Source: Acanthosepion lycidas (lineage: Eukaryota; Mollusca; Cephalopoda; Sepiida; Sepiidae). Taken from it: a stretch of 64,000 nucleotides of DNA. A program made the position numbers and the translations under genes. Position 1 is the first letter of the stretch, and every line of letters starts with the position of its first letter. Location of the stretch: the NCBI GenBank assembly GCA_963932145.1, contig OZ010581.1:84273806-84337805 (forward strand), given 5' to 3'. The notes beneath the pieces are model-generated. The model was not told the origin of the DNA, did no database searches, and saw only the letters and a list, made by a program, of their open reading frames with translations. Below, piece by piece: positions 48,360 through 58,704 of this stretch.

Positions 48360-50150
48360 TGTGACACTGAGTTATCGGCCCGTGGTCAACTCCAAGTTGC
48401 GGCATGAAACTGTGCTATTTCTTGTACCAGCGTCTTGGGGTTGACTCTTAGTCGCTGCCACCAACCTGTGTCCCAGTCAATCAGGCATCAGGCTGTAGTG
48501 TAAGATGAGTCTAAACTGGAGGTGATATCACACAAGCATAAAGAAAAGAAGCAAATAAAAATGCAAGAGATATGTTGAAAAAAATAAATCAACTCTTATC
48601 CAACTGTTATATACAGGAGTGTGTGTTTTTCTCCCAGCCTGTTTCTTCTGAGAATGACACTTTATACTTCTTAGGCAAGTTCTGGTCTTTTAAGTTAACT
48701 GGCTTAGTTTTTAAGTGCTGGCTTAGCTTCTTCGTCAGTATAACTTGCTATTGGTAGGAAAAGCGATGTTGGAGGTTGTGGAATCTCTCAGTCAGCTTCT
48801 GTGAGGCAACACTTTTGTTCCTTCTACGTGAACTAATGGACTGAAACTTCTGAACAACTTCAACTGCTGAACTTCCCAAGGGTGCTTGCTTATATGGACA
48901 CCAACCAAAAGCCAGTGCAAGGTTAGACGCAGCCTGGGGTTTTTGGTAAATCCCGATTTCTGACAAGGGACCTCTTTGTTGCCTGACTAGGAAAATTGAT
49001 TATTTCCCATTTTGGGAAAATTAATTACTTTCGGTCGCGAGAAGATGTTGCAGGATAGCTATCCTCCCTAACTCCCTCCTTCTCACATTGGTACCTCATA
49101 CCAATTCCTTTTAGTGGGCATTAATAATTTCTCTGTCCTTCTCATCAAATTACCTCCGCCTATCACCATTGCTACCACTCGACCAATGGCATCCCAGCCA
49201 TGCAGGTGTGGCTAAGCTGATCTCATTAAAATTATAAAGTAGAATTTTTGTTTACAAAATTCTCGTTCTAACTGGCCAAAATGCTTATGAATAACACATC
49301 GTTCTGTCTCTTAAAATCTCTGATATCTTCGATGCTCCTGGCCACTTTGTGTCTTCTTAACCAGTGCTTTTACAAAGAACATCCATTGTTAAGGTCTGCC
49401 GGAACCCTTAATTTCTTGGAAAAGAAGAATAAATCTTTTTATCTTCAAATTGGCAATTCTTTCAAGATATTTTCTCATACCAAAATTCTATAATCAACAC
49501 ATGGCCACTAAAAACCATATCCTCAACGCTTGGTTATTATATGTTTTTCTCGGCCAGTACTTTTACAATGTCATCAATCAATTGTCAAAGCCCACCATTT
49601 TGTCCTCTTTGTGGAGTTTAGTGCCTATGCAAACTCTTGGCTTCTTTGAGAAAAATAAATAATAGTAATTCTCTCTACCCCATATCAGCAAATATTTCAG
49701 AATATTTTCTCATGCCAAAATTTTTACAATCAACATGTGGCCTTGCTGGTACTTAAAATGATATCTTGGAAAAATAAATAATGGTAATTCTCTCTACCCC
49801 ATATTGGCAAATATTTTGAATATTTTCTCATGCCAAAATTTTTATAATCAACATATGACCTCATCGCCTGGTTCACTTCTAAAATCTTGCGATTTTGAAT
49901 GATATCTTGTTCTTGGTTTTTCTTTAACCAGTACTTTTACAAACATCATTAATCAACTGTCAAAAGCTTGCATATGACCTTTTTATGAGTCCACTGTTTA
50001 CACCAATTCTCGGGTTTTTGAGAAAAGTAACTTTTTTTTTGTAAAGTAAAAATAAAATGTTGGGGTATCTTTTTTGCCATTTTCAGTATTTTCTTGTTTA
50101 ATTGGTATGGTTAATTAGTTAATCAATTACCATAACTAAATAGTGTTACA
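48360..50150 (-). repeat. 5' LTR of the large Gypsy element
   Basis: It starts TGTAACACTATTTAG at 50150 and ends ...AGTGTCACA at 48360 on the minus strand, giving short inverted ends. The length of about 1.8 kb is long for Gypsy. Inside, a sub-block (AAATAAATAATGGTAATTCTCTCTACCCC and neighbours) is repeated near 49650 and 49770. Confidence 0.75.
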
Positions 50151-51040
50151 ACACAATGTTATCAGATGTCAATATTTTATACAATATATCTTCTTGCAAG
50201 CCAACTCTACAGAGAAATCCCTCTTTTGATATATGGTTGGTTATATTGATAAGATTATAATGTCAGATATAAGAGATTATCTGTTTGATCTTCATTGCTA
50301 TTGGTTAAATCTGTCTTTTAATGGTAAAGTCACAAGTGAATAAACAAAATATCTATCAATAATCACATTTCCTTTCTTCACTAACTCTGCATTTTATTTT
50401 ATCTGTACAAACATACATTTTGGCACTAAGGTTTTATTTGTAACAGTAGTCAAAACATTTATACAGCTTTTTATTCCCAACACAACCAGTGACTTTTTTA
50501 TTCATATTGATGTGTAAAACATTTCACCATGTTTTATATTTAGAGGTTAAAACAAAAATTAATCTTAAAATATAAACATCTTCAAATTTACATAACTCAT
50601 TGTATAAATAATGTTGCTTGTTTATTTTTTACAAAATGCTTACTCAGTCTAAACAAAAGTTTTTTGAGGTCAACATATCACTAATTTTAAATAAATTTCA
50701 TGCACAATCCTGCTAACATTATAAAGTACAAAATAATCTGATATTTTTGTGATGGTCAAATTTAGAAATTGAAGAAACTGTGACAGAGAGAGAGTCTGGG
50801 AAACATGCACACACACACGTATATTTTTTTTAGTGAAATTGGAGTAGATTTGAATAGTGAAACAAAATCAGAGCATTTTGTTTACTGATGGGGAAATCTG
50901 ATCTAGAGCAGAAGTTGTACCCATTGAATCTCGGTCATCAATAGACAATGGAAATGGTCGAAATAATTTTTATCGATTAAAAATTGAAATAGAGCTGAGT
51001 AAGCTAGAAGGAACTTTGGAATTCACATGATTTTGGTTGA
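50151..51040. other. AT-rich stretch without recognised features
   Basis: No gene, RNA or repeat that I can name. A short (CA)n run is near 50808. Confidence 0.6.
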
Positions 51041-51044
51041 AGCT

Positions 51045-51750
51045 GTCAGAACCCCGTGATAATCGTGTGCAAAGTAGTAGGGCTGAGGGTCAGTTATAAC
51101 CAGCCGGGTTTATCTATATAAACATGTATTTATGCTGAAAAAGACAGACGGGAGAAAATTCTTGAAGAGAGAATTGGTCCGGGTGAGTGTTGGGAGGAGG
51201 AATGCCACTATAACTTTAAGCCCTGCACAGAAATCTTTATCCCTCCATCGCAAGAGTCATATATCGCAAGAGTCATATATCGTTCTGAGACGATTTAACA
51301 AGATAATCACACACACTCTCTCTCTGTCTAAAATCCAGTGTATGAGATCTTTTTTTACTTTTCTTTTCTGTAACCCATTTCTCTTCTCTACTATTCTTTT
51401 CTGTTATATAAAAGACATTACCAATTCAACCATTGAATAGCTGTTTGTCCAGCTTTCTGCAGATTTTTTTTTTGCTGCATTCTAAATTTCTTAGCGCAGA
51501 CTCCCCAGCCGTGTCTGCATCTTCAGTCGACCGTGAATGGACGAACATCACTTCTGCTTTCTGGATCAAACAAATCACAACGTGGACAAGAAGCAGGATT
51601 AAACCAGCGGACCAGTTGAATAATCTACGGATGCTCAGGGGACCTATGGCCACTCCCTTAAGTTCGATTAGGACCGAGTAGACACCTCAACCCTGAGAGT
51701 AAGATGCTGGAGGTTGAGGGGCCAGAGCGAAAGTGTTAGAAAACACTCAC
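51045..51750 (+). promoter_or_regulatory. Promoter-bearing LTR-like block, possible solo LTR
   Basis: It starts TGTCAGAACCCCGTGATA and has a strong TATA box (ATCTATATAAACATG, about 51112). A 17-base tandem word ATCGCAAGAGTCATAT is repeated near 51248 and 51266. It is GC-richer than its surroundings. Such CCCCGTGATA starts are common in Gypsy LTRs, but no second copy or target duplication is visible. Confidence 0.4.
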
Positions 51751-51859
51751 TACTTTGTAAAGGGAATGGACTATCATCAAGCAAAGAATATCTGCCTAAA
51801 CAATGAACGTTATTTGATGAACTTTGTGGAAGAAGTTGTTAAGTGAAATAACATTTAAA

Positions 51860-53428
51860 AGTTATTTTTCTTTAAAAAATTAACAAAAGTTATATAAATA
51901 TTTATAGGGACATTGTAATAAGTGTATTTTTCACAAATTTTAGCTTAGTTGACTTGTAGACAGTAGGTATTGTATTTTTGCAGTGTCTGTATATGAATAT
52001 GCTTGTGTGAATGGATAGCAGGATAGGAACAAAGAGGTATGGTAGAAAGTCAAAGGACTGAAAATTTTGGAGAGTCATAATCACCCATGTTTTGAATGGA
52101 CATGGTATGTAGAAGATATAAATAAGTAAATTTAAAGCAGTGAAAAGAATAGTGAATTAAACTTACCATATTGGGTGTGTGCAAGCATGGAGAAGAATTT
52201 TCACTTAGCTAAAAAGACAATGAAATTTGAGTAGTCAATTTTGAGATGTTGCCTCTTTTCTCTTCTGGTTTTTAAAGTTCTTTGGTGGGAACAAAGTTTA
52301 TATAAACAGTGAATAGATTAGATTATCTTTTCACTTGTTAGCCAAATGTATCCATAATTACAATATAAAACTGATTTCCATTATCTCATAAAACTGGAAA
52401 TTTTCTCTGCCTCTTTGATTTTTTTTAAACTGATGTTCACCCAATACAAGGGCCATGAGTCACTGAAGATAGAGAGTTACTGAAAGAGATTGTTGTAAGA
52501 AGAATGCTGTTTATGAGGATAGGTGAGGAAGAAAACAGTTAACCTTAGTTATTAAGATTGTACTGATTGAGAGAGCATCCTCTTGGGAGTCTGCTTCACT
52601 AAGTAATGGTTCTTAAGGTTAAATAATTAATTATAGATACTTTTTCCAAAGTTTAGCTGAAAAATTCAGGATGCATCATGTCTGTCAGGAAAATGTTACT
52701 TCCTTTGCACTGACAAAGGATATAGGACCTATCTTTGTTTAGTTAATGTTTATAGCAACATCATCATCAAGAGTTATCAGAAGAGTTGTGCTTGCAAAAC
52801 CAACAAAGATGAAGACAATAGAATGTAAATAATGTTTGTAACATTCTGTCAGCTGCCCTGATTTTGTATCTAACTTTTACTTTCAAGCATTGTTCTGCTG
52901 CTGCTCCTATTGTTCTCTGATTTTGATTTCGGTTTGTAACTTTGACACTTCTCAGTTTCATGCATAACATTACTTCTTTATTTTGTTTACAAGAAAAATT
53001 TAAAAACCAACCTTAAATATCAACAAGCAACATTATTGTAGTATCTGAAAGTGCTCACAATTCCCTACCAGTACATTTTTCATTAAAAAAAAATTACTTG
53101 TATATTCATTATGATATTTTCAGATGTGGAAATCAGCACTGAAATTTTGAATTTGACTAAACAGAATTACATATTCATATGCTTTTCCTCTAATTTAAGG
53201 AAAAAATTCATAATTTTTTTAAGTCACAAATCTGGGAAGAATAATTTTGCATTTTACAATAAAATGACAAGTTCATAGTTTTTTTTCTTCTGTTTTCTAA
53301 TCATTTTGCATCTTATGCGTCATTGTTTTGGCAAACATTATCTCAACAGTAACTGGTTATAAGTGCTTTTATTGTGAAGGCAAACTATATTTTGTATTCC
53401 AAGTTTTATCAGTTTCTATTTTATATAT
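51860..53428. other. AT-rich stretch without recognised features
   Basis: Scanned on both strands; no supported coding region or known repeat. Confidence 0.6.
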
Positions 53429-53909
53429 TGTGGTGAACAGCCCCGTAGAAGCAAGCGAGCCAGAGTGGCTTGCATCTGGTGTATAGGAAAATAAGGGTCT
53501 TACCTTAACGTGCGGCATGTGACATCAGCAAGTTTGCTTCATGAAAATGGCATTACTCTCCCTACGGTAGAGTAATGCCATTTTCATGAAGCAAACTTGC
53601 TTCTAGCAGTATGTGCAAGGATGTGGGTTTTTTGTACAGATTGGAATGCTTCCACCAATAGCAAGTCGTGTGCTGATTGGTCGAACTGGAGGAGGCAATT
53701 TGCCTGTGTAACCGAGAATAACAGCGAAGAACGCTGATTGGCTGGGGAACCGCGGTGTTGGCCTGATAAAAGAGTGCTGGAGCAGTGAAAGAGGGACCGA
53801 AATTTGGCTATACGTAGTGACATGTGAAGAAAGCGAGGACGGTGAATTGAACCAGCGATATTGTGATTTGTACAAGTGACTGTTGGGAGAGCAATACACT
53901 TATTTAATC

Positions 53910-53913
<4 letters not shown>
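53429..53913 (+). repeat. Solo LTR with TATAT flanks
   Basis: A 485-base block starting TGTGGTGAACAG and ending ...TAATCTACA, with TATAT on both sides, although the right side is a (TA)n tract. It is GC-richer, with a GATAAAAGAG TATA-like box near 53764. Its first 130 bases recur at 60548-60676. It contains the palindrome 53528-53600. Confidence 0.65.
53528..53600. repeat. Perfect 32-base palindrome inside the solo LTR
   Basis: The arms 53528-53559 and 53569-53600 are exact reverse complements (starting GCAAGTTTGCTTCATG), with a 9-base loop CCCTACGGT. Confidence 0.95.

Positions 53914-53968
<55 letters not shown>
53914..53968. repeat. (TA)n microsatellite
   Basis: Two TA runs separated by a single AT phase change. 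Confidence 0.9.
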
Positions 53969-53969
<1 letters not shown>

Positions 53970-54089
53970 TATACAATTTTACATGATTATCCTTTGTGCA
54001 AGTCCCTATGGAACTGCATCAACAAAGAGATTCTGAGCAGGAGTCATAGAAAATTAGTCAAGAAATGTTAATAATGCTCTAAAATGTTA

Positions 54090-54165
54090 TTAGGTTGGTG
54101 CAAAATAATATCGTTTTCTCACATAGTAACATATGTGAGAAAACGACATTTTTGCACCAACCTAA
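54090..54165. mobile_element. MADE1-like mariner MITE, copy 4 (variant centre)
   Basis: A 76-bp palindrome, ends TTAGGTTGGTGCAAAA and TTTTTGCACCAACCTAA, TA on both sides (54088-54089, 54166-54167). The centre TCGTTTTCTCACATA differs from copies 1-3, so it is a separate subfamily. Confidence 0.9.
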
Positions 54166-54179
54166 TATTTTAACCATAA

Positions 54180-54790
54180 CAAGTATAAAAGATATTTTAA
54201 ACATATTAGCCTTTTTGTATGGTCACTATTTCACAGTGTACATTGTCATGTACATTTTTTATTGCCAGATTTGTTTGTGTTTCTGGAGGGATCACTAAAT
54301 CTCCATTACAAACTACTCCATTCTCAATTGTCAATTTATGTTTTATTTCTTTGAATCATCTTTCTGCCATAGATTTGTTATTTCTATTCTAGATATCATT
54401 CTGCTTAGTAATGGGTTTTGTGTAGTTTCTGCAACAATTCTATCCATAGATAAAATATCAGTCTCTACCCAATGTAAAAAAGTGCCCTCAAAAATCTCTT
54501 CTGTGTTATCTTTTGACACCTTTTGAAATTTTAATGTTCATAATGCATCTATCTGAGGTATTGGATTTCCTTTGACATATTTTATATTATTGACTATCTT
54601 AACATCCTTGATGCCACGAGTTTGGGTAGTTCTTTTCTCAGATTGAATATAAATTTTAATGATCTGTGATCAGACCATAATAGAATTTTTTTTCACAATT
54701 AAGAAATGATGGGCCATAGTTGTCATCCAAATAATCATGAGAGCTTCTTTCCCATACTAATTTATTGTCCCCTGTTGATGCCAAAAAAAG
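54180..54790 (-). mobile_element. Gypsy Pol relic (RNase H to integrase N-terminal region)
   Basis: Minus-strand text contains RNase H-like pieces and then ENGVVCNGDLVIPPET and VHDNVH, typical of the stretch before the integrase zinc finger in Gypsy. It resembles the element at 33.4-36.8 kb. Short and broken; no LTRs found. Confidence 0.6.
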
Positions 54791-54980
54791 ATTTTGAAGA
54801 TTTTTCTAAAAAGGGTTAAAACAAAAATATAATTTTTACATAAAAAATTCTTTGGTCTTTTCTCTTAATAATAATACAGATTTTGATGATAAAACTTTAT
54901 TTTTATTAAATTTTGAGACATGTTTTCATCATGGATGCTCATCTTTGGAGATACCTGCTTTTATGCTTTTTATCTAATTA
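54790..54980 (+). repeat. Dispersed repeat family X, copy 3
   Basis: Matches copies at 10870 and 17260 through AAAATTCTTTGGTCTTTTCT, CTTAATAATAATACAGATTT, TTTTCATCATGGATGCTC and TTTGGAGATACC. Confidence 0.55.
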
Positions 54981-57900
54981 TTAAGATAAGAACATGAGAA
55001 TATTGACTGTAGTATATTTGAAGGACTAAAAAAATTGTCTTAGATCTAAATGGCCACTCTTTTCATTTATTTTTTTGTATCTGACCATTTGAAATAAAAC
55101 AACATTAGTTAATTTCTGGACTGATCAACACTTCAGAAGTCATTATTATGCTACAACAGTTTTCCTTCTTCATATAATTTATATGTTATATACAGATTAC
55201 AAATTCTGTCTTTCCATCAATTTACCATGGTTGCAAAGTGTTATATCTCGTGCAAGATATAATAAACAAAGTAACCCGAGTGTAGGTTTTCAATAATAAG
55301 GTGTTAACAAACGAAGTTCCCCTTGATTGTCCGCTGTGGTCGTACTTAATCGGCAACCAGTCTGTCCATTATTGTGAATGGGGAAGTTGGGTAATATCAT
55401 CACAACACCTCCCCCCGAAGCTGAAATTCTCACTTTTGAAAATTTCTGCTTCTAATGTCGTCTTCTTTTTGGATCCGGGCTAAAACGCTCCACTGGTTTT
55501 CTTTCCCGTGTGCTCCTTCTTTTAGTCGTCACAATTAGATCCTTTTTTGGCGAAGATAATTTTCGCTTTTCAGCCCGTATGGCTGGTCCACGAGATACAG
55601 GTTCATATACACTATTGGGTAGTGTCATGTTAAAAGTATCGCATAGCACTTCCATCGGAATTTCTTCTTCGCTTTTTTAACTTTCTTCACCATATCGTGG
55701 TCTAATCTGATTGATGTGTCTTTTACACGTAAATTTTTTACTTTTAATCATGTAGATCACTTTACCAATCCTTTTCTGGATTATGCCATCCATCCAATAG
55801 CTTTTTCCACTTTGAAAATTTAAAAAAAAAAACTGTCTCCTGAAGTGTATTTTTTTATGTTGACTTTTTCCTCTTTCTTAGCAACTTTTTTGTTTTGATA
55901 GGGTAACAATCTATCGAAAATTGATCTAATTTTCCTTGCGAACATAATTTCCGCCGGTGACATTTTCGCATCGTTGTTCTCATTAGGAGTTACCCTATAG
56001 ATTGCTAAGAACTTCTGAATAGTTCTTTCTTCCGTGTTCATACCTTGATTTTTACGTAAAGCACGTTTAAAAGTGTCAACAATTTTCTCGGCATGACCGT
56101 TCGACCTGGGATGACACACTGGTGTAGTTATGTGTTCAATGTCTAAGGCAGTACAGAAATCCTTAAACTCTATACTTGTGAACGCCGTACCATTGTCGCT
56201 AACCAATATCCTGGGAACCCCGAAACGACTGAAAATTTCATCCAATGCACTGATGGTGTTCCTAGATGTAGGATGCTTGCACTTGACTACCTCAGGCCAT
56301 TTCGATAAAGAGTCCACCAATATCAAATAATAGTACCCATTAATTGGTCCAGCATAGTCTATATGTAGACGTGCCCACGGCAAATCCGTTTTCGGCCAAG
56401 GATTCATTTTGACCGGAGGTGCCCTTGCAGCCAATTGGCAACCTCTACAAAGTCTTACAAAACCTTCAGTATCCTTGTCCATTCCTGTCCAGTATACGTA
56501 ACCACGCATGAGTGATTTCATCCGAGACATTCCAGGATGACCGGTATGAAATTCTTTCAGCATATCTGTACGTAGAGATTGAGGTATAACAACTCTATCT
56601 GCGTACATCAACGTGTTGTCGCAAATTGAGAAAGGTGAAATCTGAGTTCCCTTTTTCTGTCTTTTGTTCTATCACGTCTGGTTCTTTAAATTCACAATAT
56701 AGTGATCTTTTTCCACTTCTTTTTTTATTTGGTCCAAAGTTACCGGCAATTCCCTGATTGTATTCAACAAGAGACCTGATATTTCTTTTTCCTCAGTTAA
56801 TGCTGCTATAACCGTCTCTTCTAAAATTTCTTCATTTTTTGGAACCAGCCTTGACAGTCCATCCGCATGCCCATGTTCTTTAGATTTGACGTATTCCATC
56901 CTAAAATGGTAAAATTGAAGTACAAATGATCTACCATGTAAAAAGCGATGGTATTTTTTAACCCCGAACACAATCGACAAAGCCTCTTTCTCGATCTGGC
57001 TATAATTTTTTTCAGCCGGAAGAAGAGTCCTCGACGCGTTCGCGATCGGTTTAGTAGTGCCATCTTCATATTTGTGTAGCAGTGCAGCACCCACTCCGTA
57101 CAAACTTGCGTCAGTTGCCAGGATGATCTCTTTCTCAGGATCATAATGTGCTAAGGCGAGATCTGAGAGTAGGCATTTTTTTTATTTTCTGAAAAGCTGT
57201 CTCGCAATCTTTTGACCAAAACCATTTCTTGTCTTTTTTCAACAATTCGTTAAGGGGGCTCTTAAATCATACATTTTAGGTATGTAGATTGCATAATATT
57301 GGGCCAACCCCAGAAACAATTGTAGTTTCGCAACTGTGTCGGGTTCAGGCATGTTCTTAATTGCATCGGCTCTCTGTGGGTCCGGTTTCCTGCCTTCACT
57401 GTCTATCACCTGTCCGAGGTATGTAACTCTTTCCATGAAGAATTTACACTTCTCGTGGCTTAATTTAAAGCCAAAATCTTCTAGTCTTTTGAATATCGCT
57501 CTGATGTGCGTTTTATGTTCTTGAACATTCTTACTTTTGACTAGAATGTCATCTAAATAGGCTGTACCAAACTCCAGGCATGCCAGCATAGTGTCCATCA
57601 CCTGTTGGAACAAAGCTGGGGCGACCTTTAAGCCGAAAGGAAGCCTATTTAGCTTATAAATACCTTTATGTGTATTTATACACAAATATTTTGAGCATTC
57701 GTCACTCACTTTAATCTGCAAGTATGCGTCAGACAAGTCGATTTTTTGAAAAAATCTTACCACCATTCAACTTTGAAAAAATATCTTCTGGTGAAGGTAG
57801 TGGATAACTGATTTTTAAGGCAATCGTTTAACCCTGTTGAAAAATCTGCGCACACTCTTATTTTTCCGTTTTTCTTCTTAACGTAGACTGTGGGCGAGGC

Positions 57901-58206
57901 CCAATCCGCATGGTCAACCTTAGATATCACTCCCATTTTTTTCTAGCCTTTCCAATTCCTTATTAATTGTGTCTAAGGAGGAAAAAAGGAACGTTTCTCT
58001 TAGGTTTAAAAATTGGTTTCACATTTTCCTTGAGTTCAAATTTGACTTCCGTCTTAGTACATAAACCATAAACCAGAATTTTTTCGAGACTTTTTTGCTG
58101 TTGTAATATTTGTTGTAACTCTTGGTGCTGTTGTTGTTGCAAGCTTGTACACAGCATTTTAGTCATTTCGACTAATTGCTCCATCCTAACTTTATTTAGA
58201 ATTCGA

Positions 58207-58219
58207 CAAAAAAAAAAAA

Positions 58220-58251
<32 letters not shown>
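58207..58251. repeat. A-run facing T-run
   Basis: About 16 A followed directly by about 29 T, a pure A/T hairpin. A smaller one is at 3138-3161. Such runs are prone to sequencing and assembly error. Confidence 0.8.
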
Positions 58252-58255
<4 letters not shown>

Positions 58256-58493
58256 GGTTAACAGACAATTTACAGCCCGTACTTTTTACTCGAATAATCA
58301 ATTATTAGACCGGGCTCGCATTTGAGTCGCAGTTCAATATATATTTTTCAAATCACAATTTCACAGTAAAAATTTTCTTATTTTTCAAAAAGTTTCCTTT
58401 TGACTTGTGACTCCGCTTTCGAAATCCTATTCGGCGTCAACTGATATTTTTGACTTGCGAATCTGCTTTCGAAATCCGTTCAGCGTAATCTGA

Positions 58494-58495
58494 TA

Positions 58496-58518
<23 letters not shown>
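58494..58518. repeat. (TA)n microsatellite
   Basis: Short TA run next to a T tract within the Gypsy 5' leader. Confidence 0.85.
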
Positions 58519-58526
<8 letters not shown>

Positions 58527-58704
58527 TCCAAGTAAGTACGTTGCACAATCCTCGTCGCCAGCTGTTATATCTCGTGCAAGATATAATAAACAAAGTAACC
58601 CGAGTGTAGGTTTTCAATAATAGATTTATAATCGGATGTATGTGTGACAAGTACAGAGACAGAGTCGAGAGTATCCTAACCTAAATAGGTGTTAACAAAC
58701 GAAG

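Larger units (their letters stand above)
37690..50150 (-). mobile_element. Large env-bearing Ty3/Gypsy element carrying a nested second Gypsy element
   Basis: 5' LTR 48360-50150, 3' LTR ending at 38375. Minus-strand parts from 5' to 3': short gag-like region (about 48110-47880), RT (47750-46600), RNase H (46670-46470), integrase with zinc-binding and core parts (46408-45277), and then, beyond the inserted element, an env-like region (40660-38790). The 5' LTR is followed by a GGGGCCGTGACC tRNA-primer-type site. Several breaks exist, and the element is not whole. The LTRs have diverged visibly, so it is not young. Confidence 0.8.
55239..58704 (-). mobile_element. Mag/K02A2.6-type Ty3/Gypsy element
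   Basis: The 3' LTR is 55239-55407 (TGTTGTGATG...TATAACA on the minus strand), preceded by a GGGGGGAGG purine tract. The 5' LTR begins at 58563, next to a CTGGCGACGAGGAT primer-site region typical of Mag elements. Minus-strand parts: N-terminal gag/Gln-rich piece (58301-57963), RT (57766-57239), RNase H (57144-56672), integrase with HPG-type zinc finger and DxD core (56611-55820), and a basic tail (55655-55452). A few breaks are visible, and the gag part appears reduced. The 5' LTR is cut by the LINE that follows. The first 58 bases of both LTRs are identical by eye, so the insertion is fairly young. Confidence 0.85.

Noticed and set aside
58207-58251. Hairpin terminator or regulatory structure
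   Set aside because: A pure A run against a T run in a eukaryotic retroelement leader; most likely slippage or assembly noise.
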